64,000 nt of DNA from Vitellaria paradoxa (lineage: Eukaryota; Streptophyta; Magnoliopsida; Ericales; Sapotaceae): assembly GCA_019916065.1 (NCBI GenBank), contig CM034236.1, forward strand, positions 15,019,167 to 15,083,166, read 5' to 3'. Below, one piece after another: positions 33,517 to 46,644 of this stretch. The position numbers were made by a program, and so were the translations under genes. Positions within the stretch are counted from its first letter, which is position 1. Every line of letters starts with the position of its first letter. The notes under the pieces were generated by a model. That model had not been told where the DNA came from and did not search any database. It saw only the letters and a program-made list of their open reading frames with translations.

Positions 33517-34326
33517 TGAAAATATGTACTATGCTGATAACAATCCCAAACAACCAATCCACAAACACACAGTGATGGAAGGCGAGATAAACAAAATGAA
33601 GTAACCCACGAAGGGAAACCTTAAACAAAACTTTCACTAAAATCAAACGTTGGTTACAAACTCACACTCTCGATAGATTGACTCCTTGACTCTATACTCT
33701 GTTGACATTTGCTCGACTACTTGATTCACCAACTCCTTTAGTGAAAGCTCTTCGACTCCTCAAAGGCACAACACCGAATCCTCGGCAACCTCTCGTGTTG
33801 AATCCTCAGCTCTTTAAAGATTCAAACTCCTTCGAATCACACAGATGAAAGAATGCTTGGCTAAGTTGTTGAGAGAACTTTCTGACTTTTCTCACTCACA
33901 AACTTGATGTGATTATCTCTCAATGAAACCCTGAAGTTGTCCAATATATATAACCACAAAAACCGGGCCAACTCGGGTTAAAAAAAGTAGAAGATAGTGT
34001 TGGAAATAGTACCTCACGGGAAGGGTGCACCCCCGGCCTTCCCGCGATCTTCCGCGTGGGCTTCCCGCGAATCAGAGCAGTCTTCCCGCACGGCCAAAGT
34101 ACAGAAAACACCTCTTAGCTTTTTTCTGCAGCAAAGTGCGGCCTTCTTGCGTAATTCAATTCTGAACCTCTTCAGGACTTTTAGCCACTTTGGAAACTTG
34201 ATTTTCTGAGGCCTTTTAGAATTCTAATCTTCTTAAGAATCTAGTGTCTTAGCCTACACTAAGTCTAAAGTACAAACAATTCAATTTGATCATGGATTTT
34301 GCCAATTTACAAGTTTAGCCTTAACA
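33517..34326 (-). repeat. Copia-type LTR on the minus strand (right end tentative)
   Basis: The inner edge, next to the primer site, is TGAAAATATG on the + strand (minus strand ...TTTTCA). The outer edge is proposed at 34326, where the minus strand would start TGTTAAGGCTAAAC. That gives about 810 bp with TG...CA ends. It includes a GC-rich patch at 34015-34100 with repeated TTCCCGCG. No partner LTR is in the window. Confidence 0.5.
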
Positions 34327-34751
34327 ATTTTAGCGACTTTGCTCAATTTTCACAGAAACATAGTTAATTTGCATATTTAGTTGAAATGGGCTGGAAGAAA
34401 AGCTTGAACATGAATATTTATCTGCAAAAATCATTTTACCATGCTTAAATTTTGAATTCTTCTCTTGATTTTGTTATTTGTTAAATACTTTTAGAAAAGG
34501 ATGGTGAAAGTAAAAGTTTTGGTCCAATGTGAATTTACGAGTTCTAATTCTAAATTCTTTTTACGAATTTGTTCATTGTTAGCGATTTTGGAAAATAATT
34601 TTAAAAGTAAGAATCTATGTTGAATTTCCAAAGTTTAACACCTAAATTTCTTTTAACGCAAATTCTTAGGAATTATAGCACTACTATGGATCTACCTGTG
34701 AGTTCTATTTCATGAATTTTATTCTAGCATGAACTACAATTGGGTAGGTGA
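34327..34751. other. Non-coding stretch left of block 2
   Basis: AT-rich sequence without a supported gene. It leads directly into the second copy of the left retroelement block and is probably more of the same decayed element; the matching part for block 1 would lie before the window start. Confidence 0.4.
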
Positions 34752-34867
34752 ATTTAGATTGGGCCACCATTTGTGTTGGGTGGACTTAGGATGCTTTGTA
34801 CTACCCAATTGTAGGTTTTCAGGCTTACCCTTGTATTGATTAGATGCTATTGCTTTGCTTGTAGACA

Positions 34868-35942
34868 ATGGGTCCTAGAAAACTGCCAGCTCACCGAAAT
34901 ATTTCTCGAATTGACTATGATGATCATAGGCTCTTATAAGAAAAAAGAAACTAATTTTGGGAAGTTTTAGGAGAAAAAGGCTATTATCTTAGAAAGATTT
35001 TGGGAAATTGAAGACTTTCGAGGGGAAGAATTTGAGCAGTATTAGATTTTTTTTGAGAGGGGTTGGCTTCAATTTGCTCATTTTCAACCTAGTTATATAC
35101 CTGAGGTAGTTAGGGAGTTTTGTGTCCATCTCATTAAGTTTGAGGAGGATGAGGGAAATGTCATCCATAGTTATGTAAGGGGAGCTAATATAGATATCAC
35201 TCCTTCTCACTTTGCCAAAATATTAAACCTTCCTCATCCCGGTATGCCTGATTTCCCCTTTGCCCTTAGAGAAACCCTATCCATGCAAACTATTGCACAT
35301 GAAATTTTATTAGAAGGGATAAACTGGCCAGCTAAGGGTCAAGTTAAAGTTGCTAATCTGAACAACAAATACTAGCCTATTCACATGTTTAGTTATTCAA
35401 ATTTACTCCCTTTAGGATGCACTTCTAAGTATGGTGAGTGTCGATCTTAGTTCATTTATGCAATTAGCATGGGGAAAGTGATTGATTTACCTCTCTACCT
35501 TTGGGAGTACTTAAAGAATTTTCAAGAGCACCCCAAGAGGCAGGGAGGCATTCCATTTGGGGGCTTTCTAACTGAGTTGTTTAGGAGCTATCATGTGAAT
35601 CTCCCAATTGATTTACAAATAGCTGTATCATTGGGTGCCCTCAATTATCAGTCTTTTATGAAAGCCAGGTTACCATATGAGAGAGGGAGGAAAAGACAAG
35701 CCACTGCTCCATATCATAAAGAAGGGGAAAGCTCTTAGGCTACACCTTAAGGACAAGAAGCAGTGGAGGAAGTCACAATTCATCAACTAGTAGAGATGCT
35801 TAGGAGCCAGGGTACTTGACTTGATCACATTGAGGCTATCATAAATGAGAACAACTAGCCACTTTGGAGCCTTTATGAGCATTAGTTTGGCATTGGAGCT
35901 CCATTTCCACCACCTCAGTAGATAGATTTTGATGATGTCACT
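34868..35942 (+). pseudogene. Broken envelope-like ORF, block-2 copy
   Basis: Counterpart of 116-1190 with the same ATG (34868) and most of the same stops. One Trp codon is intact here (AACTGGCCAGCT near 35325) where block 1 reads TAG, so decay continued after duplication. The longest open piece is 35469-35738. Not functional as read. Confidence 0.6.
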
Positions 35943-38061
35943 TTTCACTTTTTATATATATCTTTTTTTGAGAATTTAGAGAGTGAACTGTTTGAATGTG
36001 TGTTGGTTATTTCATTCTTATTTTGTAATTTAACACTCATGATGAATGTCATAACCTACGTGCATGTTCTTTAATTATGTTTTACTTTATTTATTATTTT
36101 TAGAAATTTTAATTGCCCTTTTTTCTGTTTTATTTTTCTGTTATTTCTAGTTACCTCATGTTTGGCACTACTTTATTATGGAACATTATTGTTGAGACTA
36201 GTTTGAATTGATTTTATAGCACAGGTTGAAAATGTTTAACACATCTAACATCATCATTAAAGAGCAAAAAAGTGAAAACCTTATGACCGCTTCTAATTAG
36301 TGCGTCTAAATAACCCCCAAGTGTAAGGGTGTGCGGTGTAGTTTTAAACTCGGTGAGTCCGAGGTCGAATCCACAGGGAATCTAATGTTAATTTTTTCCT
36401 AAGTTATTTTGGTTTAATTAATTTACTATTTTAATTTATTAAACGAAAAGATTAAAGGTTTGATTTGGTTTTGAAAGATTGTTTACAAAATAAAATAAGG
36501 CTAATAAACTAAACATAACAACTCAATAAAACATAAATTTAAACTAAATAATTTAATACCAACTAATTAACTATTGAAAACTAATAAAATACTAAAAGCA
36601 GAATTTAAATTCAGTTTTAACAAATCTAATGAACGCATATTGATTTAGCTTACAAATTAGGGCGGATCCAATTTTTAGGTTGAATAACAAAGTTTACCTC
36701 GGATTGAAATCACATTTAGGATTAATAACCCAGTAAAGATTTTCAATAGAGATTATTTAAATAAAAAGTTCCCTCAACCCAAAATCACGTTTAGGATAAA
36801 TAGGTTGGTAAAGATCTTCAATAAAAATCCATTTGAAAATTAGTTTAGCTCAATCCGAAATCACATTTAGGATAAATGGATTGGTAAGAATATTCAACAA
36901 AAACTCATTTGATTCGGATTTATTTTTATTTATTTCAAAAGTATTAAGAAAGTTTTAATCTTATAAAATTATCAGGGATTTCAGAGAATGTGATCAATTT
37001 TATAAGTTTTCAAAAGCTTTTGTATAAATGAAAATTGAATCCGTATAAATGTATTCAACCTTAGTTTTGGATCCGCCCATCTTTGATGAGCTAAATCAAT
37101 ACAAACTCTTAATCTAACACTATAACAATCAAATAAACAAAATAATGAAAAAGTAGAGGAAGAGATACATACTTCATAGATGAACTCATGAAAATGAATA
37201 TGCAAACTTCAATCCATAAACTTCAATCCACAAACTTGAATGTACAGAAACTCTCCCTCTCTAAAAATCTCTATTCAGAAAATAAAACTAAAACTAAACT
37301 ATCTTAAAAAAAAAAAAAAAAAACTTCTGTAATAAAACATTCTCTGCCGAAATCGCCCCTCCTCCCATTTTATGTCAATCTCTGTCTCTATATATATAAA
37401 TTACATCAAATCGATTCTCCATATGGCATTCCGTAGCATTACCAAAAATAAAACAATTACTGTATTTTTCCATTCGAAATTGCCATTCACGAAGCTGTGA
37501 TTTTGGATCTGTATATAGAGGTGGTCCGGACCAGAAGCGGGGGTGTTCGGACGAAATAGAGACGTTAGAGCCTTGAAGAGATGGTCCAAACCAAGGGTTG
37601 GGTGGTTGGGACCATGGGAGAGAGGGTTGGGACCGTACCTTAGGCTACTTTTTTGTCATTTTATTCAAAAACACATCCCTTTCTTCTCAAATTTGTGAAT
37701 TAAAGAAGGGTCAAAACTTCATCTCCACCATTCAGAATGAAGATCTTTGTGTCTGCAAGCTACCGTTAAAATTTGAGGCTGATCCAACAGTTGATTGTCG
37801 TGCAATTACTGTTTAAAGTTGCTGTGCCAGGCAAAGAAATTCTGCACATTTTCTATTTTTTTTTTCCTCTCGTTCAAGCTAATGTTCCTCCTCTACTTTT
37901 CCACTATCTTCACTCTTTTTCATGCTTTTTTTTTTGTATTTTCAAATATAAATAAAATTAAACTTCAAATATATTTAAATAAAATAAAATTGCATGATAT
38001 AAATCTAAATTATAGCTAAATGATTACACTTTTCAAGTGTAACCACCTTGCACTTTACTCA
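35943..38061. other. Non-coding retroelement-derived stretch, block-2 copy
   Basis: Matches 1191-3310. It includes the GGTCGAATCCACAGGGA phrase at about 36362 and the threefold repeat. No gene is seen. Confidence 0.5.
36710..36937. repeat. ~75-bp tandem repeat, three copies (block 2)
   Basis: Counterpart of 1958-2185, with phrases at about 36710, 36784 and 36860. Confidence 0.65.
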
Positions 38062-38319
38062 ACTAGTGACAATGGGATTGAAAGTTTAGAGGTAGATTTA
38101 GATGAATGGCTTGATGAGGTATTTGCGGAGACCAATTTCTTACCTTTGCCAATCTAGTACCCTCCCATATTTCTCATACAACCACATTAGTTTTTTGAGG
38201 GATTGGGAAGGGACGGTGTTAACTTAGACCTTTTAGTTAGAATGGAACATGCGGAAATAAATATAGCCATTAAGTGGCTTGATGCACCTACTTATGGCAC
38301 TGGCACTGAGTCCACCCTA
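38062..38319 (+). pseudogene. Short retroelement coding remnant, block-2 copy
   Basis: Same frame and the same two TAG stops as 3311-3568. One Gln codon near 38180 differs (CAA to CCA). The coding-like open frame ends at the spacer junction. Confidence 0.45.
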
Positions 38320-39823
38320 GCAACATTTTATCCCAATTTGTAATTAGACTAAGATAAAAAATTTAGCTCACAAATGTTTATCATACTTTTTCTAAAGCCG
38401 TAATCCTTGTAAATCTCCTAATGTGATCTTTAACAATTGTTGTATTAATGTAACGAGTAGTTTAACATAATTTGGCTTATCCCAAGATTTTTTTAATTTT
38501 TTGTTTATTGATCTATGATAGTAGATTTTATAGCATATTAAATTAATTAAAATTAATAAATAAATGTGACAACAAAATTGAAATCTAATTTAAATTATAT
38601 AAAGTGATAAAAAAATTGTTTGACAGAGATATAGAGAAAGAAATAACAATAACGTCTTTCATTCTTTTATCTCGTTTTTTTTTAGATATGATTTTTCTTA
38701 GTTTTTTATCTCAGTTTTTTCGAGAAATGTTTTCACTGATTTTTTTATCACGGTTTTTTTTATGAGATGGTTTTCACTCGTCTTTTACCTGGGTGTTTTT
38801 TCTTAGAGCTAGTTTCCACTAATCTTTTATCTTATTTATAATAAAATTACAGTTTTGACAAAATTGAGAGAGAAAGTATTAAAATTAACCTTTTATCTCA
38901 GTTTTTTAATTAGACTAAGATAAAAATTTAGCTCACAAATTTTTATCATACTTTTTCTAATACCGTGATCTTTATAAATCTCCTAATGTGATGTTTATCA
39001 ATTATCGTATTAATATAATGAATAGTTCAACATAATTTGGCTTATCTTATCAAACCATAAATTATATGTTTTCCACAATTATGCAAGTTAGTGAAGTCCC
39101 ACGAGACATATGGAAAAGGTTTTATTTTGATTGCTTTTTTTTTTTTTTTTGGTGGCGCAAGACTGTTTTCCATAGACTAAATTGGAGCCTCCAGGAGTTA
39201 CGACTAGAAAATAGTTAGGAGATACGTAAGTGTGAACAAATTGTGAGATTAATGACAATCGGACCTAGAATGAAATTCTTATTTCTACTTGTGATTTTCA
39301 TTGATTTTTTGGTTTTCGAAACATTATGTCATTTCTAGTTCGGTACACCATATAAAGTTAGATGATTCACTCCCATGGAGCGATCAATCCTGTATTTCGT
39401 CGGAATGAACTTATGTTAATTTCTTAAATGGATGAACTTATATTTTCATTTTGTCAAAAACAAAAGATAGAAAGGGAAAGACATGCAAGGAAACAGCACG
39501 TGCAGTTTCATATTTAAATTCGAAGCTAATGTCTAAATTTTAGTGCTAAATTCGCTTATTAGTTTTCTACCTCAATGACGTCTATTTCTCGGCTAACACA
39601 GCCGCATGTGCAGGCGGTCTGCTTTTAAAATTTTCATTTTTTTTTTATGTCCTAGTACAAGGCCTTCAGGTTGATGCAGAGAATTTTGTTTTCTATATGG
39701 CGAAATCAAAAAGTGAGATTGAGAGAAAATCCATGGGGTGTCATTAATTCCGAAAGGTCATATGAAATGTACATTTAAGCATCATTAAAGCCTCAAAGGA
39801 TCGGTTACACGCCTTTATCCAAC
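38320..39823. repeat. Array spacer upstream of copy 4
   Basis: Counterpart of 3569-5079, with a minisatellite at about 38657-38830 and a T-run at 39136-39150. No gene is seen. Confidence 0.75.
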
Positions 39824-39831
39824 TATATAAA
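39497..39831 (+). promoter_or_regulatory. Promoter region of copy 4
   Basis: G-box CACGTG at 39497-39502 and TATATAAA at 39824-39831, 92 nt before ATG 39916. The regulatory sites look undamaged although the gene is frameshifted. Confidence 0.55.
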
Positions 39832-39915
39832 CCTTGCACATAGCGCCCTGTGAACCCAGGCCAATTCCAATTTACTAATTCAAACACTTGGCCTATCTTT
39901 ATCAAAAGAAAAATA

Positions 39916-40418
39916 ATGTCTATCCGGCAGCCCGTACGAAACCAGATGGCGGAAATATTCATTGGCATGCTCTCACTCCTTGTTGCCTGTGGCATGGCGC
40001 ATGCTAGACTAGACGTGTACAACCACACAATTAACCAAACACTAGTATTAGACAAATTGAGTGCTTTAACCAGGGATCCGAAGCATCCGTGGTACAAGCA
40101 ACCGTTGCTTGTGGAGGCTTATCCAGGATTCTTTGATTTTTTGACCGCTTGTCTCGATCGTTTAGGTCAAAAGGAATGCGTACACCACGTTTTTAATGAA
40201 ATGGTTGGAATCGAAAAAAATCTGAAAGATTTTAACTGCAGTTGTACGGTTAAGGAAATAGGGCATAATTGTATCATGGGATTGGCAGGGCTTACTGGTC
40301 ATTTAAAAAGTTCGAGGGTACTGCTCCTCATATCTACGCCCTGGCTAGCGAACTGTTTTTTACAACTAAGAAGCTAACGAATTGCCCTGCACCGGAACCT
40401 GCTCCGACTATGCCCTGA
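39916..40418 (+). pseudogene. Prolamin-like secreted protein, copy 4 (1-nt frameshift)
   Basis: One T is missing from the TTTT run at 40302-40304, so after GLTGH the frame changes and ends at 40377, giving 153 residues. The unshifted frame would end at TGA 40416-40418. The signal peptide and first five domain cysteines (79, 88, 108, 110, 119) are retained. Cys157 and the Pro-rich tail are replaced by a hydrophobic tail (LLLISTPWLANCFLQLRS) that happens to contain one Cys at 147. It also has Leu instead of Pro in QPLLVEAY. Sequence subtype is as copies 1 and 5 (NHT sequon, DFNCSCTV, NCIM). A stable product is possible but unlikely to fold normally. Confidence 0.75.
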
Positions 40419-43400
40419 GTCTATATGCACACGAATGTTACTGTATCAGATGATCTAAGATGGTGTTTAATGTATATTGATTTAATCCTACGTCCAAGCG
40501 TTAGATGTTTATTATATTTGTTTCTCAAATAATTAGTGCGGTTTACTGCAATGCCAAGTACAATTATAAAGATAATTCCACACTAATCTTCTTTATAATG
40601 CATCCTGGCAACATGATCGACAAACTTACAGTAGTCACACATTAAAAGTGTGATCTTTTTATGTAAAAACTGAGATGAAAAAAAATTTCACCTGACTTTT
40701 TATCAATTTTGATCTCGCTTTCTTTAAAAAACAGTGGTCAAAAATAGACAAATGATCACGCTGAAAAAAATTGGATAATTTTAAGAATAATAAAAATTCA
40801 CATGGTAACTTACTATCATGCCATCGTGATATCATGTGACGCCTTGTCATCCTGACAATCTTATATATTTGATATTTTTTTGTTGGTATTGAGAATTGAA
40901 CTCGTGCCATTTTTTGGAAGTTAGCGTGCTTGACCGCTAGCCCAAACGATCATTTATATATGCATTTTACATATTAATATACATAAACAAATTTTTATTG
41001 TTTTTGGGATTGCAAAAAGTAGTAAAATTATATTGTTTTAATTTAATTATTTTAAGTTTTTTACAATAATTTATTATCACTTTTGCCAACCAATTAGTAG
41101 CTAAAAGTTACACTTTTCCGATCAATTAGTTGAGAGAAAAGATAAAAAAATTTACTATTATGTAATTATTTTAACTTTTTGTAATAATTTGGAATCATAA
41201 CCAATATATGGAATCAAGCGACTTAATCAATAATTTATGAAATATCCATAATATTTAATTAAAAAAGATCTTAAATCCTTTTCTCATTTTCCTTTAGTTC
41301 TTGTGTATAGCACAAATTTAATCATGACTCACAGTTTACAAAATATTTTTTTCATTCCTATTATATTTTTAAAAGTAATTAGACTGCATTTAGATTTAGT
41401 TTTGGAAAATTATTGTTCAGAATAAAATTTTTGAAAACTATTTTAAGAATTTGATTTGTAATACAAAAAATATTTTCAATGGTTATATTTCAAAGTGCAT
41501 TCTAAAAAGACAAAAAAAATAAAAATTTTTATTGTTTTTATTTCTAAATTTTTATCACTTCCAACAAAATGTAAAATAATGTCACTTTTTAATATAATTA
41601 ATATCAAAGATACAATAAACATTTATTAGATATTAAATATTTAATATTCACGTGGCAATAATTCATACAAACTATGAGGGCTGCTCCCTTATTTTCATTC
41701 AAAAAAATAACTATAATACATGTAGCATTATTTAAATCTGATTTGGTAAATTTAGTTTTAGCATTAATCTAAAAACATTTGTGCCTATTCATCTAAGATG
41801 GTAGGTTTTATTGCATATTAAATTAATTAAAATTAATAAATAAATGTTATAACAAAATTTATGAAATCTAATTTAAATTACATAAAGTGGTAAACAAAGT
41901 TGTTTGATAGAAATATAGAGAAACAAATAAGAATATTGTCCCTCAATCTTTTATCTCGTTTTTCTAAATAGGTTTTTCTAATTTTTTTATCTCTATTTTT
42001 TCTAGAAATGTTTCCACTGATCTTTCATCTCGGTTTTTTTTTTTTTAAAGATGATTTTTATTAATCTTTGATCTTGATTTTTTCTGGAGATGATTTCCAT
42101 TGATCATGTATCTCGTTTTAAATACAAATACGGTTTTAACAAAACTGAGATAGAAAGTATTAAAAGTAACCTATTATCTCAATTTGTAATTATACTAAGA
42201 TAAAAAGTTTAGCTCACAAATATTTATCATACTTTTCTAAAGCCGTAATCCTTGTAAATCTCCTAATGTGATCTTTAGCAATTGTCGTATTAATGTAATG
42301 AGTAGTTTAACATAATCTGACTTATCCCAAGATTTTTTTGTTTAATGATCTATGATAGTAGATTTTATAGCATATTAAATTAATTAAAATTAATAAATAA
42401 ATGTTACAACAACATTGAAATCTAATTTAAATTATATAAAGAGATAAAAAAATTGTTTGACAGAGATATAGAGAAAGAAATAACAATAACGTTTTTCATT
42501 CTTTTATCTCGCTTTTTTTAGATATGATTTTTCTTATTTTTTTATCTCGATTTTTTCTAGAGATGTTTTCACTGATTTTTTATCACGGCTTTTTTACGAG
42601 ATGATTTTCACTCGTCTTTAACCTCGGTTTTTTTTTAGAGCTAGTTTCCACTAGTTTTTTATCTTATTTTTAATAAAATTACAGTTTTGACAAAATTGAG
42701 GGAGAAAGTATTAAAATTAACCTTTTATCTCAGTTTTTTAATTAGACTAAGATAAAAATTTAGCTCACAAATTTTTATCATACTTTTTCTACTACCGTGA
42801 TTTTTATAAATCTCCTAATGTGATGTTTATCAATTATCGTATTAATATAATGAATAGTTCAACATAATTTGGCTTATCTTATCAAACCATAAATTATATG
42901 TTTTCCACAATTATGCAAGTTAGTGAAGTCCCACGAGACATATGCAAAAGGTTTTATTTTGATTGCTTTTCTTTTTTTTTTTTTTTTTTTTTTGTGGCGC
43001 AAGACTGTTTTCCATAGACTAAATTGGAGCCTACAGGAGTTACGACTAGAAAATAGTTAGAAGATACGTAGGTGTGAACAATTGTGAGATTAATGACAAC
43101 CGGACCTAGAATGAAATTCTTATTTCTACTTGTGATTTTCATTGATTTTTTGGTTTTCGAAACATTATGTCATTTCTAGTTCGGTACACCATATAAAGTT
43201 AGATGATTCACTCCCATGGAGCGATCAATCCCGTATTTCGTCGGAATGAACTTATGTTAATTTCTTAAATGGATGAACTTATATTTTCATTTTGTCAAAA
43301 ACAAAAGATAGAAAGGGAAAGACATGCAAGGAAACAGCACGTGCAGTTTCATATTTAAATTCGAAGCTAATGTCTAAATTTTAGTGCTAAATTCGCTTAT

Positions 43401-43664
43401 TAGTTTTCTACCTCAATGACGTCTATTTCTCGGCTAACACAGCCGCATGTGCATGCGGTCTGCTTTTAAAATTTTCATTTTTTTTTATCTCCTAGTACAA
43501 GGCCTTCAGGTTGATGCAGAGAATTTTGTTTTCTATATGGCGAAATCAAAAAGTGAGATTGAGAGAAAATCCATGGGGTGTCATTAATTCCGAAAGGTCA
43601 TATGAAATGTACATTTAAGCATCATTAAAGTCCTCAAAGGATCGGTTACACGCCATTATCCAAC
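40419..43664. repeat. Array spacer between copies 4 and 5 (uninterrupted unit)
   Basis: A complete ~3.8-kb unit without the solo LTR. It has the CACTA-like segment from about 40612, minisatellites at about 41945-42115 and 42500-42665 in the two halves of the internal duplication, and a T-run at 42967-42993. Block 1 has no counterpart for one of the units around copies 4 and 5. No gene is seen; the minus-strand frame 40659-40910 is a chance ORF. Confidence 0.75.
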
Positions 43665-43672
43665 TATATAAA
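43338..43672 (+). promoter_or_regulatory. Promoter region of copy 5
   Basis: G-box CACGTG at 43338-43343 and TATATAAA at 43665-43672, 92 nt before ATG 43757. Confidence 0.6.
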
Positions 43673-43756
43673 CCTTGCACATAGCGCCCTGTGAACCCAG
43701 GCCAATTCCAACCTACTAATTCAAACACTCGGCCTATCTTTATCAAAAGAAAAATA

Positions 43757-44260
43757 ATGTCTATCCGGCAGCCCGTACGAAACCAGATGGCGGAAATATT
43801 CGTTGGCATGCTCTCACTCCTTGTTGCATGTGGCATGGCGCATGCTAGACTAGACGTGTACAACCACACAATTAACCAAACACTAGTATTAGACAAATTG
43901 AGTGCTTTAACCAGGGATCCGAAGCATCCGTGGTACAAGCAACCGTTGCCTGTGGAGGCTTATCCAGGATTCTTTGATTTTTTGACCGCTTGTCTCGATC
44001 GTTTAGGTCAAAAGGAATGCGTACACCACGTTTTTAATGAAATGGTTGGAATCGAAAAAAATCTGAAAGATTTTAACTGCAGTTGTACGGTTAAGGAAAT
44101 AGGGCATAATTGTATCATGGGATTGGCAGGGCTTACTGGTCATTTTAAAAAGTTCGAGGGTACTGCTCCTCATATCTACGCCCTGGCTAGCGAACTGTTT
44201 TTTACAACTAAGAAGCTAACGAATTGCCCTGCACCGGAACCTGCTCCGACTATGCCCTGA
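43757..44260 (+). CDS. Prolamin-like secreted Cys-rich protein, copy 5
   Basis: Intact, 167 codons, and the only intact member of the subtype that includes broken copies 1 and 4. Subtype residues are H37 (keeping an NHT sequon at N36), F106, T111 and I120, giving DFNCSCTVKEIGHNCIM. V16 in the signal peptide core is private. All six domain cysteines and the Pro-rich tail are present. Loss of Lys111 between the CSC pair and the next Cys changes local charge compared with the other subtype. Confidence 0.75.
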   Translation: MSIRQPVRNQMAEIFVGMLSLLVACGMAHARLDVYNHTINQTLVLDKLSALTRDPKHPWYKQPLPVEAYPGFFDFLTACLDRLGQKECVHHVFNEMVGIEKNLKDFNCSCTVKEIGHNCIMGLAGLTGHFKKFEGTAPHIYALASELFFTTKKLTNCPAPEPAPTMP

Positions 44261-46644
44261 GTCTATATGCACACGAATGTTACTGTATCAGATGATCTAA
44301 GATGGTGTTTAATGTATATTGATTTAATCCTACGTCCAAGCGTTAGATGTTTATTATATTTGTTTCTCAAATAATTAGTGCGGTTTACTGCAATGCCAAG
44401 TACAATTATAAAGATAATTCCACACTAATCTTCTTTATAATGCATCCTGGCAACATGATCGACAAACTTACAGTAGTCACACATTAAAAGTGTGATCTTT
44501 TTATGTAAAAACTGAGATGAAAAAAAATTTCACCTGACTTTTTATCAATTTTGATCTCGCTTTCTTTAAAAAACAGTGGTCAAAAATAGACAAATGATCA
44601 CGCTGAAAAAAATTGGATTATTTTAAAAATAATAAAAATTCACATGGTAACTTACTATTATGCCATCGTGATATCATGTGACGCCTTGTCATCCTGACAA
44701 TCTTATATATTTGATATTTTTTTGTTGGTATTGAGAATTGAACTCGTGCCATTTTTTGGAAGTTAGCATGCTTGACCGCTAGCCCAAACGATCATTTATA
44801 TATGCATTTTACATATTAATATACATAAACAAATTTTTATCGTTTTTGGGATTGCAAAAAGTTGTAAAATTATATTGTTTTAATTTAATTATTTTAAGTT
44901 TTTTACAATAATTTATTATCACTTTTGCCAACCAATTAGTAGCTAAAAGTTACACTTTTCCGATCAATTAGTTGAGAGAAAAGATAAAAAAATTTACTAT
45001 TATGTAATTATTTTAACTTTTTGTAATAATTTGGAATCATAACCAATATATGGAATCAAGCGACTTAATCAATAATTTATGAAATATCCATAATATTTAA
45101 TTAAAAAAGATCTTAAATCCTTTTCTCATTTTCCTTTAGTTCTTGTGTATAGCACAAATTTAATCATGACTCACAGTTTACAAAATATTTTTTTCATTCC
45201 TATTATATTTTTAAAAGTAATTAGACTGCATTTAGTTTTAGTTTTGGAAAATTATTGTTCAGAATAAAATTTTTGAAAACTATTTTAAGAATTTGATTTG
45301 TAATACAAAAAATATTTTCAATGGTTATATTTCAAAGTGCATTCTAAAAAGACAAAAAAAATAAAAATTTTTATTGTTTTTATTTCAACATTTTTATCAC
45401 TTCCAACAAAATGTAAAATAATGTCACTTTTTAATATAATTAATATCAAAGATACAATAAACATTTATTAGATATTAAATATTTAATATTCACGTGGCAA
45501 TAATTCATACAAACTATGAAGGCTGCTCCCTTATTTTCATTCAAAAAAATAACGATTATACATGTAGCATTATTTAAATCTGATTTGGTAAATTTAGTTT
45601 TAGCATTAATCTAAAAACATTTGTGCCTATTCATCTAAGATGGTAGGTTTTATTGCATATTAAATTAATTAAAATTAATAAATAAATGTTATAACAAAAT
45701 TTATGAAATCTAATTTAAATTACATAAAGTGGTAAACAAAGTTGTTTGATAGAAATATAGAGAAACAAATAACAATATTGTCCCTCATTCTTTTATCTCT
45801 CCTTTTTTTTAAATATGATTTTTCTCATTTTTTTTATCTCTATTTTTTCTAGAGATGTTTCCGCTGAACTTTTATCTCAATTTTTTTTTTAAAAGATGGT
45901 TTTTATTAATCTTTGAACTTGATTTTTTCTGGAGATGATTTCCACTGGTCATTTATCTCATTTTAAATACAAATACTGTTTTAACAAAACTGAGATAGAA
46001 AGTATTAAAAGTAGCATTTTATCTCAATTTGTAATTAGATTAAGATAAAAAATTTAGCTCACAAATGTTTATCATACTTTTCTAAAGCCGTAATCCTTGT
46101 AAATCTCCTAATGTGATCTTTAACAATTGTTGTATTAATGTAACGAGTAGTTTAACATAATTTGGCTTATCCCAAGATTTTTTTGATTTTTTGTTTATTG
46201 ATCTATGATAGTAGATTTTATAGCATATTAAATTAATTAAAATTAATAAATAAATGTTACAACAAAATTGAAATCTAATTTAAATTATATAAAGTGATAA
46301 AAAACATTTTTGACAGAGATATAGAGAAACAAATTACAATAACGTCTTTCATTCTTTTATCTCGCTTGTTTTTAGATATGATTTTTCTTAGTTTTTTATC
46401 TCAGTTTTTTCTAGGGATGTTTTCACTGATTTTTTATCATGGTTTTTTTATGAGATGGTTTTCACTCCTTTTTTACCTGGGTGTTTTTTCTTAGAGCTAG
46501 TTTCCACTAATCTTTTATCTTATTTATAATAAAATTACAGTTTTGACAAAATTGGGAGAGAGAGTATTAAAATTAACCTTCTATCTCAGTTTTTTAATTA
46601 GACTAAGATAAAAAGTTTAGCTCACAAATTTTTATCATACTTTT
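44261..46644. repeat. Array spacer between copy 5 and the second solo LTR
   Basis: Counterpart of 5651-8031, with minisatellites at about 45787-45960 and 46350-46510. No gene is seen. Confidence 0.75.

Larger units (their letters stand above)
34752..38319 (+). mobile_element. Decayed LTR-retroelement 3' portion (left block, copy B)
   Basis: Second copy of the block at 1-3568, with the same order of parts and the same junction into the array spacer at its right edge (about 38319). The A-run near 37306-37322 is shorter than in copy A. Confidence 0.65.
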
